Positions 13,601 to 25,600 of a stretch of DNA of 60,000 nt are shown here, piece by piece. The position numbers were made by a program, and so were the translations under genes. Source of the stretch: Nematostella vectensis. Taxonomy: Eukaryota > Cnidaria > Anthozoa > Actiniaria > Edwardsiidae. Where the stretch lies: the NCBI RefSeq assembly GCF_932526225.1, contig NC_064043.1, forward strand, positions 15,624,085-15,684,084, in the 5' to 3' direction. How positions within the stretch are numbered: the first letter of the stretch is position 1; each line of letters begins with the position of its first letter. Under the pieces are notes generated by a model, which had not been told where the DNA came from, did no database searches, and saw only the letters and a list, made by a program, of their open reading frames with translations.

Positions 13601-16600
13601 CATGGTCTTTAGATCAAGTGTTTTGTTCTCCAACAATCGTTGCCTGATTGTGTTGGATTGCAGACCTGTAATAAACGCATCCCGTATGCTCTCTTCGCTG
13701 TACTGCGCTGCGGTTACACTCTTAAAATCACAGTCCTTACTCAGTGTTTTCAGAGCTTGCAAGTACTCATCTAAGCTTTCCGATGGTTGCTGGCGTCTCG
13801 TTGCAAGTAGATGGCGAGCGAAGATCTCATTCCGTGGTCTAACATAAAGGGCTTGTAGCGCCTCAATTGCTGCATCGTATTCCGTACAATCTTCGATGTG
13901 TTGGAAGAGTGTTGGAGAAACAAAGTTAGTTAAAACGGTCAACTTGTCCAGGCCCGTCTGAGGTAGAACTTGTACGAAATTCTCGAAGGTCCTTTTCCAA
14001 TGGAGCCATTCCTTCTGGGCCGTGCTGCTATTTGGATCGGTTTCTAGGCGTTCAGGACGCAGTACTTTATCCATGGGACTTCAGAAAATATGTTGATTAA
14101 ATTGTAGTAGAAGGTATGCCTCTAAACTGAGGCTTTAATCAACATAAATCTACAGCTTGTAAAACTAAACCGAAAACTAAGCAAGATGGCTGCCCCTAGA
14201 GATTCTACGGGGTAAAACCGCTGTACAACAATAAACATAACACAGGCAGCCCAACACGTAATGTTCAAGGTTCTTAACATACATAAATACTACAACTATA
14301 TAGTTATGAAAGTTAATGCGAAATGGGAAAACTTGTGTTTCGCGCACAACTGCCCCGTTTTGTGCTAATCTTTCAAGATATTTTGCACTCCACTGTTAGC
14401 AAACCAGACGTTATCTTATCAAATCAAAAATAAAGTCAGAATGATCAAGCCGGCTATAACGTGAAGCAACGCGAGTTGGAGTGCTTATCATTGCAAGTGG
14501 TCACAAGACAAAAAGCGCAGCCCTGCGCTTGCATTTTTTTAGTCAAAGGAAGGTGTTTTCGTTCAGAGACTTTCATATATTTTGTTTTACCTTTTGTTTG
14601 AGAATTAACAAAGGCTTTGACCTCTGTTGACATGTAATAACCAGATATTTATGTCATACAGAGTAGTCTGGTTATTGTATGTCAACACCTCCTTAATGTC
14701 ACCGAGATCTTTAATGTCTGATTGGCTCAAACCGCGCAGATCTGCTCCGTGCAAACCCCAAATCATAGCTCGATAGCTGATTGGTTTAACCTTGAGCAGA
14801 ACTGCGTAGGATGCCAGGACCCTAAGATGTTTCCACTTAATAGGTTTTTTTCCAGTTTAGAGTTGAACTCTGTTTGAGCTCACAACGTTGATCATATAAA
14901 TTTTGATGTTTATTCTGTTTATTTATACCTCACTATTATTTGTTTGTTCAGAGTTTTGTCGTGAGGTGACTGATGCTCAGATGCCCCAGGTTGCCCCGGT
15001 TATTCTTCCAGAGATGTACAAAATATTTGTACAAGACCAGGTATATACCCTACTAATAATGCAAAACAAGCAATCCTTATTTACCCTCGCAGCCAGGCCC
15101 CACACACACATACTAAAAATTCTGGCTAGTGAGCTGATACTGGAATGTCAATTCCTACTCCTTGCTAACTAACTAACTGTTTTTCTTTCTAACTACCAGG
15201 GTTTCTTGTTTGTCTGTCATTGCACTATAAAAACTTAACTCCATAAATTATAGTCACTGTATTCCTGTATTCTCATATTTTTTTTCTTTAATGTTGTGAA
15301 ATATAGCACTACACTATGGTGTGCCCTATTTATATTTTTAGGTGTACAGTGTGAGAATACGATCAAGAGCAGTAGATATATTCAACACCTGTGCTGGCCT
15401 GATCTGTGCCATGTCTGATTACCAAAAGGTACATTAGCAGGAATTAAATAACACTACCCCCTTGACTTAATAAAAACACATAACAGAAAAAGTTAATGCC
15501 ACCATGTTTGATTTGTGTTAGGTCATGCAAATATTGGATTACATTTCCAGAAGTAGCTAAATTCACATATTTGGACTTGCTGTGTTTAAAAAGTGACTAG
15601 ATTTCAAATACCACCTTCGTTATATTTCAAGCCCTGTTTGAATGAAAGAACAACACCATTTCATGCCCTACACTTTTTGTGTGGAATAGTTTATTTCACA
15701 GTTCCGTAGTTCAATGTATGGAGTTCTTTTAAGGTATTATTTTATTAATCACATGTAAGGTAATTATCTATTATTCCTCTAAAGAAACACACAAATCTTC
15801 TATTAAAATCTCTACCGCAGGATGCCCCCAAGCTTTTGCTGTTTCCTGTCCTTCCTCAATTCATCCAGGCATTCACACAGGCCCTTGGTGTGCCAGACAG
15901 TCTTACATCAGACTGTGGACTGAAGATGGAAGTTTTGAAGGTAAAAACAGCAAATACAATAACATATAATGAAATAAAGTAATTATCCTCCTGCTTAGGA
16001 TTAAAATAGCCCTGTTTGGAATTTTATGGTACGTGCTGTTAAGAAAGGACTAAAGACACATAAATACTGTACAGTGTGAGCTAAATGTGCATACCATCAA
16101 GAGTCCGTTGTTGGTTAGGATAAAGCATTCTAGAGTCTTGTGAATCTCTGCTATTTGCAAATAGTTTGCCTGAAATAGAAGCTCGCACTGTGTTTGTGTT
16201 TCAGTGCTTATTGCCTATATACCTATGAAGCAGTTGAATTCAAAGGTGGACCATTACGCTGCATGACAGGACCAAAACATGTCCCTATTCTTCCACCACC
16301 TGCTTTATACCTCGTCTCTATTGGCTCAGTTCATCTTGTGATAAAAGAAAGCTCAATACACTTTGTTTTAACTACAGTATGGACTCTTTTAAAAGGGCAG
16401 TAGTGTTGGTCCCAGTATTTTCGCTGTGGTTCCCTATAATGCTGATTGTTTGCTGGCTTGTCATTAGTTTATGTATATCTTGCAGGCTCTTGCTACCCTT
16501 GTAAAAAACTTCTCTAAACAAATGGGGAACCACATTATGGAGATCTTGCCACATGTATGGAGCATCTTGACCCACAGTGCCGATCGCTACGTCAAGACCG

Positions 16601-19600
16601 TGGTTAATGACACAGAGGAGGCCGACGATCCTGTAGACTCTGACGGTAACAACATCTTGTGTCTGTTATGATGGTAACAACATCTTGTGTCTGTTATGAT
16701 GGTAACAACATCTTGTGTTTGTTATGATGGTAACAGTATCTTGTGTCCGTTATGATGGTAACAACATCTTGTGTCTGTTATGATGGTAACAACATCTTGT
16801 GTTTGTTATGATGGTAACCATCTTGTGTTTGTTATGATGGTAACAACATCTTGTGTCCATTACGATGGTAACAACAGCCTGTGTCTATTATGATGGTAAC
16901 AACATCTTGTATCCATTATAATGTTGTTATGTTATGGAATCTATTTTCTCCAAATTCTCTGGGTTCTCTGGTTGTCCTTCCGTCATAAAAAATGTTGTAC
17001 ATGACGGCAACTTTATGTAAAACCAACAAGTTGAATCATAATCTTTGGTCAGACAAGACGCCTCCCACCCTGCCATGCTACATCTGCCAGGTTATATATT
17101 TACATGTTTAAATAATTTTACATAAATAATTCATTCCTTTATTCCTGTATTTGTTTACTCAATCATTTATTTATTGTTGTTTTTGTGTTGTTTTTTTTTA
17201 TTTGTTTTATTTCTTATTTATTTACAATATTTGATGTTTTTTCTCTTGTTTAGGGGAAGTTCTTGGCTTTGAGAACCTCGTCTTTAGTGTATTTGAGTTT
17301 ATCCATGGCTTGATAGAGACACCCCGCTTCAGGAAAACTGTCAAGAAGTTTTTGAATGAATTAATATACTTCTTGCTTCTGTACATGCAGATTACAGAGG
17401 ATCAGGTACAGCATCATAACACTACCATCTATAAAACCTTTTATAACACTACCATCTATAAAACCTTTTAGCAGTTTTCCTGTCAACATCCACCCTTGAC
17501 CCAACTGTTATCACAGGTAGCCCAAGCTCTTTATTGTCCCTAATAATATTTACGGTAAACATAGTGTGAAAAACAAAATTAGTTAAAAATAAAAATAAAA
17601 AAACTTGTTGAAAAGACGTGTGTGGTCTAGTGTTGTGTTTATGTTTACTTTTTGCGTGTTCTTTGGTGGTATTATAGCACCTTTTTCAAGATTCATTATT
17701 TGAACTTTTACCAAAACGAAGTGAAAGGTAGGAAAGTAATTTTGGACGTACCTCATGTTCCATCCTCAAAAACACACTTTCTCCCGCTTAATCACACTCA
17801 AATCATGGCGACATCCCCACATATAGTTGGAGTCCAACCAGCCCAAACCTCAGCGCCACACGATTTTCCATTGCAGAGGAATCTGGCAGAACATTCGACT
17901 TTTTGTCGTCGTAATATGCTTGCCAACAATGAATTTGGCAACCGTCAAAATTGCCTCGTCCCCGCAAATGCAAAAAAAGGTACCCCTTCCATGGGAGGGA
18001 GCGCCGAAATAAGTCTGCACTAATCTCAAAAAGGTTTTTGCTGTGGTCGAACACGTAGACTAGGGCACAAACCATGCCCTTAACACCAAAATCAAAGCAG
18101 AAAAAAATGTACACAAGAATATCCGAGCAAGAAAAACTAGTTAGGCACCTTTTTTTACCCTTTCTAAATCTACGCAGCCACAAGTACACGGGATGTTTTT
18201 GCGCTCGCGGGGACGAGGCAATTTTGACGGTTGCCAAATTCATTGTTGGAAAGCATATTACGACAAAAAAAAAGACGAATATTCTGCCGGATTCCTCTGC
18301 AATGGAAAGTCGTGTGACGCTGAGGTTTGGTCTGGTTGGACTCCAACTATCTGTGAGGATGTCGTCGTGATTTGAGCGCGATTTAGCTGGAGGAAGTGTA
18401 TTTTTGTGCACGGAACGTGAGGTATGTCCAAAATTAACATCAAAATCAGAGCAAAAAATGTATACAGGATGTTTTTGCGCTCCCGCATTTCGATGGTTGC
18501 CAAATTCATTGTGGCAAGCATATTATGACAAGCCGGTAGAGTTGTGCTACCTGTGCTGTTATTATCTTTGTCACTTATAGCATTATAATTATTACACAAT
18601 CTAAATAAATCTCACAAACTTGCTGGTCAACAACTCAAACAATAACACCAACCACCATCATCATCATCATCACCATCATCCCCACCATCATCACCACTAT
18701 CATCACCACTACCATCACCATCATCACCACCATTCCAGCATCACGAATAAAGCTCTGTCTTGCTTTGTGTCAGATCCAAGTCTGGTCAAGTAACCCTAAT
18801 CAGTTTGTGGAAGATGAAGATGATGATACCTTCTCCTACTCAGTTCGGATTGCTGCCCAGGATGTATTACTGGTAAGACAGTGTTTTTATAAGGATTTCA
18901 GAAATATGTGGTACACTAGTTGACACCTATAGCCTTTTCTTTGGAATGAAACAAAGTGGATTCTTCCATTGATAAGAGTCAATAAGCAAATGCAATTCAT
19001 AGATCTGACGCACGCACCAATATCCAATCAGAAAGCAGCAAATAGAAGCCAGTGAAGTGCAACCCAAAAGTCCCACAAATCGTTCATCATGTCAGGTGAA
19101 TTCTGCTAAGATCTAAAATATAGACATTTATAGAATAAAACATGGTCACATAACATGATGGAAACTTGTCTTGTTGTGCAAGCTTGGTGAAAATCTTGTA
19201 GAGAAGCATAGAAATAGATAACTTAAATACAAGTTTGGTTGTTGAATGGAAACGGCACGAATCCAGCTCAAAATCCGAAAACTTGTAAAAGACAAAAATG
19301 AAGTGGTGCTATCTACGGTAGGTACTATGTGTTTATGTGTTTTCGCAGCTATTTTTTTTTCAACTTGCAGTTATTTAATAAGTACAGGGAAAGTGGAAGA
19401 GAAAGCCGAAAAGTCGCTGTTTACACTTGATTTCTAAATACAAGTTTTATCGACAATGTCAAGATTTACAGCAAAAATATAAACGACAGTCTTATTTTTA
19501 TATGTAATTGAAGTACAGTAACCTAGGATAATATCAAACTCAAGTTTAATGGTAGGACTTACACTGCTCTTGTATGTTGTTTGCCTTTTTGTTTTTTGTT

Positions 19601-22600
19601 TCTAGGTAGTAAAATTATATGTGTTTTTCAGCAATTTGAGTCCCAACTCTACACTAAAAGTCGCCGGTCAAAGAAAACAGGGCTAGCACTTTCTACACTG
19701 ACCGGGAAATGCTTATTTGCTTGTCCAGATTGCAGAAAAATATCTCAAACTAATCTTTTTTGCCATCAATAAGTGGCTTATCTGGTAGGATGAGGACAGG
19801 ATTGGTACCCACAGTTTGTTGCTTGATCATTTCCAGGCAGTTTCAGCAGAATTTAAAAATGAGGGTGCTGTCACGCTGGCCAGTGCGGTGACGCGGCATG
19901 TAGATGAGGCCAACAACTGCAAAAGAAAGGGTGACACAAACTGGTAAGACCATTCTGAAATAGAAAAAACTACAGTATTGTATACCTATAGTATATACCC
20001 CAAAAGGAGTGCTTGAAATTCATATTTCTTCAAAAGAATTTTCCAGAATTTATATATAATGGGTAGCACATACAAATATGTAGCAATGAGAAATCTTTGC
20101 AAACTATATAATGTAATTATTAGTTTATTGCATTTTGTGTCCTTTTTACTTTTAACCCCAGCAAAAATCGCTAGTGTTCTTGAAAAAAATATTGAATCAC
20201 ACTTGTTACTGTATGCTTCGTATGAGGAGAGGAAGGGGCTTTTTGACATTTTTGGCTCTAAAGCGGGGCTTAGTGATAGAAAGGGAGACTTAGGGGCTTA
20301 AAAGAGGTTGGGGGGGGCTTTTTTGGGGGGTTCAAAAGGGGTGTATAGGGGGCTTATTATAAGAGAGGGGGGCTTAAAAGAGGTAATGGGAGGTACTGAA
20401 TTGAGGTTTCACTGTATTTAGTATTTCTAAAAAAGATTGTGGGAAATGTGTGCATGCTGAGACAGGCACTTTTTGTCTTCATAAGATAAACTGTTTTTCA
20501 CATTAGCATTTTTATCTACATGAGAATAGAATCAAATAGCCCAAACTGTCGTGATCTCGTGCCAAAACAATGAATACTCTGGCAGAGTCGAATTCCAGTT
20601 TTTGGTGTATTTTATCTACATGAGAATACACCATGTAATGAGTAATGTATTTGTAGGTGGAAGCTTCATGAAGCCTGTATGCTGGCCATGGGGTGTGTTA
20701 AGTCAATTATTATCGATAAGATATCTAGTGAGGACATTGTGGCTTTCCTCAACAATGTTGTGTTAGTCGACCTTCAAGAATCAGGTTTGTGCTGTGAATT
20801 ATATCATATAATAGTATAGATAGTCAGTAACCAGTTGCTTCATTAGCTACACAATTTTGTTTTGCTTTGTGTTTACTAAGTTGTATTTTTTAAGTGCTGG
20901 CAATGGCAAAGCCAACCCTCCTGCGTGCTAAATGAGCATGTGACATTGAATGTCCATCGAACTATCATTGACATACTATCATGTCAACCTTATGTCACTT
21001 TCCTTTGATCATACAGTAAAAATATTGAAAAAATATATTGACCACTCTGTGATTCTTAATAGTTGAAAACTCAAAAGTCCTACTTAAGTACAGTTTTTAA
21101 TAGCTTCTAGTTTTTGTATTGTTATTAAAAAGTAATTGATATTCAGGCCTGTATCCAGGGGGTACCCCCCCCCCTTCCCGGAAAAATTATGTCCACTTTT
21201 TTCGGATTTCACACTCCCCCAAGAAAAATTATTGGTTCGGGCCTGATATTCCTCACCCAGGATTGCATGATAGAGTAGGTAGATATTTGTGATTTGTTTC
21301 CAGTTTCTCCATTTCTTGTTGGTCAAGCCTTGTGGGTCGGCAGTCGTTTCACTCCTATGATGAACCCAGCTTTGTTAAACAGGTAGACATCGAAACATGA
21401 CCAGGGGTTCTGACAGAGCCAAAATTTTCATACCTCAAATATCTAGCTTACCAAAAATACCCAACCCTTGATTCTATATAAACTATATATATGTCAACCT
21501 CCAAATACAAAAAAAAGGTAAATGCTTGAAAAAAGGCAGGCTCTCGCCCAACTAATTTTAAATTGTCCCCTTGGCATGCACCCTCCCATTGCAAATACAA
21601 GTTATTTTGAAGCATAAGTAACAACAATAGAAGGCAGATGGTAACATCTGATGGTAATTATTTTAGTCATATCAAAATTAATTTTGTTCACTATGTTGTT
21701 CAGCTAAGTTAAATGAAAGAATGCTTTTGGTCGATATATGGTTCAGCTTAATCAAATCAAAAAGTGTTAATTTTGTTCTCTATATGGTTCAGCTTTCTCC
21801 AGGCCTCTGTCAGTGGCTTGCAGAATAATCAGCTTCCTGCTGTGCGGATATGCTCTGTGCGTGCTGTCTATGAGTAAGTAGCAGACAAACATAAGTACCA
21901 TCCCATTTCTGGTCAAGAAATGTGTAATTTTTTTATGAAAAGGGTCAGATCTTAACTCAAGGTAATAAAGGACCTGACCTGACCTGTTCAAATTCTAGTG
22001 CCGCAGCACCTCTGTTGTTTTATGATAAGCAATTCAGGAAAAATACCCTTTTGACTGACAATCAAAATAATCAAATTTCATAGTGCCCATGATGCAAGTG
22101 AATGCAGTACAGCCTTTAGGGGGGGAATCTGACATGAATCAAAATTTGTAAATTCATTGATGAAAGTTAAAGTCCATATAAGGCCTTGCGCACGGTGTTG
22201 CACAAGCCTGGCTCAACAAGGAATTTCTCGAAACTTTGTTTTAGATTTACTGCTATTTCTTAAGTATGTATCCGGAATTTGGAATATAATAGTTTGATTA
22301 TCGTAGTTTCTGACAAATAGTCATACTATTTTTCTAACCTAATAGAAAACCTCAATATTTTTTTTCTCGAAGTAGGGGCGTGATGTAGTTATCATAAAGT
22401 GCTGCATAACATTTCAACGCTGCAAACGTGTTTTGGCATTTTTGAAGAATGAAGGAAATAAGGGCACAATATGGCAAAATAAGCAAAAAAAGGCAGAAAA
22501 ATTCTAACGCTGCTTATCGCTTCCATCTGTTCACATTTCTTTTCCTTCTTCTATCTTTCTTTAAAAAAGACAGTGTCTTAAAGAGAATTTCAAGTTTATC

Positions 22601-25600
22601 TTATTTATGACATTGAACAAACTACAAAAGAAAAAGTTCCTTTTTAATAAGCAAAAAAAGATGGAGCAGTGTTTCTAAAAAATAGGCTTTAAAATGGCCG
22701 GTTTTTATGGCACTGTTTTTATTTTCTTTGTTTTTAAAATGTTTTTTAATTTTGGATTCGAGATGCACATTAGACAAACATTATCCAAATAAAATAGATA
22801 GAGTGTAGCTTTTCCGAGATCAAAGTTATATTCATAAACCTGGCATTAGAGTTTTTGTTATCATCATTATATCTCATCTTGGTAGTCAAATGATTATTAA
22901 CAAAAAATCTGCAAAATTTAGCAGATGTTTTGTAGTCTTTGAATTGTTTTTTGCACTGTGTGCGTGCGCTGCATTGGCAGTCAAGAATGGCGACATTCTC
23001 ACAAGCGTTTTTGAAACCTATAACAAAATGATATTTTATTTTTTGCATATAATTGTCGATTTTAAATTATTCTTCGATTCATTGCAATAGAAAACGCTTT
23101 GCCAATATTTTGTGGTATTGCCGTCTCTGAATTTTAACGGATTAACTTGGAATAATTCACTTAATCCAATCTCCTTTCGCGCAGCCAGGAAAATTTTCAA
23201 AGGTCTTTGGAAATTTCAAATATCAATCAAATTCAATGCCCTTTTCAGAATTTGAAAGGTCATCTATGTTTTCTTTTGGCTAGATTGATATAAGTGAAAG
23301 GTTTTAAGAACTTTAATAAAACCAAAACACAAAAGATAAAAATAGTAGAGGCCACACTTTAGGGGATAATGATTTTCAATGCCAGCCAAACGAAGGTCAT
23401 GAAAGTTCAAGCAGAAGGCACATCACATTCATTTAAATATTTTGTAGGTGGTCTGGTGTTCTCCCCAGAAAAGTTTTGAAAATTCCAGACTTTTAGGAGG
23501 TACAGAAATTGATCAGAATACCTATTCAAAAAAACAAATCCCTTCCCTAAACCCTGTATCAAAATTTGAAACCCTCAAATTGACGCTCAAAATATTTCAA
23601 CCATCCCCCAAAACATAGCAGCCCTCCCGCCGTTTAATAATGACCCTTTCCTTATAGGTGGGCATTACAGGTCTGAATGCTCGTCTGTTACAGCTTTTTG
23701 GACAACGCAAGGAATATCATATTGAACCAATTATTATTCATATAAAAGCTCTCCAGATATTAAACAGGACATCCTCTTTTCAGATTCTGTGAGCACCTAA
23801 AAAAGTCAAATAACACCCAGCAACTCGTGCCCTACCTACGGCAGATGATGGATGGGCTGCTAGCAATGGCAACACAGTCGTCTGATGACGTGCTGGCACT
23901 CGTGCTAGAGACACTGAGAATTGTCATGTCGGTAAGGCACCAACAATCAGACATATAATCATTACTCCACCAGCACTGATGGCACCATCTTGCTCTGTTG
24001 ACCACAGGACAATGGTAATGGTGATGAAATGCTTCACTGCACATCCCTACGCGGGGTACAAATAGCACTAGCATTGCTCATGCCTTCAGTGTATTGCCAG
24101 CGTCTTGTCAGCTATTATGTTTCCCCATCTTGATACTGTTGACAGTGTCTTTGAGTAACCACACAAGTCACAAACCCAAACACTGCATTCAGAGGCCACC
24201 TCTGACTCACGGCCACCATTTTCCAGTTTCAAATGTGTTTTTCTGTTGTAATTACTTCTAAAACCAGTCAAAGTACCGACATGAGTACAGACTCTTTGGT
24301 TGTAAAACAAATGAACAGATGCTAGTGAAAGCAACATAAATTTGACATGTTTGAAATTTGACAGAAGCTTATGTTTGACATTTGACAGAAGCTTTTTTTG
24401 TGTTGGTCAGACTTGGTGTCAAAAGTGATGTCGCACCGAAAAAGCCAGAGCTAAAGCTGACAATGAGAATAAACATTTCAATAACTTTCAGCTTTGCTTC
24501 AATGATTATTTTATACAAGCCAATTATCAGGACCTGACAAAAGGCATACACTATGCACTCTTATCCCCACTACCCAATAAGGCTTTGTCTTAAATATTCT
24601 ACTATACCAACACATGCTTAAAGATGGACAGAGGAACCAGCCTTCCTGCCACAGAACAAATCCTGGCTCCATCCATGATGAGCTTTCAAATCATAAAACA
24701 GGAAATGATAAAAAATAAGGAGTGACACAAAAACGTATTATGACAGAATAGCAGGATCTCCGCAAATACCACTTGACATATGTAATGTTTAGTTATTTAC
24801 GAGTCAGACAAATGACCGCATTGTGAATGCTGCCATGTTGAATTTATTGCACACGGTGCTCGGATGTGTATCGCGTGACTTGTCATTACAACAGGAAACT
24901 TCTTTACTCCAAACCACGACCAAACCAGACAACCATGGAACTATGTTGAAGTCACTAGAAAAGGTCATACTGATGCAAACTCCACACGGAATCAACATTA
25001 GGAAGAACAGAATGCCGCTAAGGCCGGCAGTACCATTACCAATGAGATACCCAACATTGGTACCACTGTATACATCACTGTACCTGAGGGTTTGCCTTTG
25101 TTAGAGGGTGGCCGTGGTACCACTGTTACTGTGGAGTTATTCATCCAGGATACTGAAGCTCTGAATCAAGTGTCACTGCCTCTGTTTATTTGTTGTCATC
25201 TGTTTGGTTGATTCTGTTTTTATCGTGATTTGTACTATTGACTTTTGCAGGTTGATAAAGAATTTACCACAACATATGAGCAGAAAATAGCACCCCTTAC
25301 TATAGCACTTTTCATCAAACTCGCTCATGGTAAGATAACAAATCTATTACTATAGCACTTTTCATCAAACTAGCTCATGGTAAGATAACAAATCTATTAC
25401 TATAGCACTTTTCATCAAACTAGCTCATGGTAAGATAACAAATCTATTACTATAGCACTTTTCATCAAACTCGCTCATGGTAAGATAACAAATCTATTAC
25501 TATAGCACTTTTCATCAAACTAGCTCATGGTAAGATAACAAATCTATTACTCTAGCACTTTTCATCAAACTAGCTCATGGTAAGATAACAAATCTATTAC

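Larger units (their letters stand above)
10293..14299 (-). mobile_element. Full-length young Ty3/Gypsy LTR retrotransposon with target-site duplication
   Basis: The layout is target duplication ACTAT (10,293-10,297), LTR, internal region, LTR, ACTAT (14,295-14,299). The LTRs are 192 bp, begin TG, end CA, and read identical base for base. On the minus strand the order is 5' LTR (14,103-14,294), primer site, gag-pol ORF, purine tract AGAGGGGTGAA (10,490-10,500) abutting the 3' LTR (10,298-10,489). The empty site is still visible in sister modules as TCACTATATAGTTATGAAAG (about 9,831). Identical LTRs plus an intact ORF imply a very recent insertion. Confidence 0.95.
8409..14876. mobile_element. 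Long-terminal-inverted-repeat (foldback-like) element hosting a Ty3/Gypsy insertion
   Basis: About 336 bp at 8,409-8,744 is present as a high-identity reverse complement at 14,541-14,876. For example CTATCGAGCTATGATTTGGG on the left is matched by CCCAAATCATAGCTCGATAG on the right. Between the arms are repeated internal modules (see 9,204-10,297) and the Gypsy element. Without the 4-kb Gypsy the element is about 2.5 kb. I see no transposase, so it is probably non-autonomous. Superfamily is unknown. It lies in the intron between IPO9 exons 1 and 2. Confidence 0.85.

Noticed and set aside
17803-18411. 202-codon minus-strand ORF
   Set aside because: It reads across the two inverted arms of a foldback element. 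Similar peptides appear on both strands because of the symmetry.
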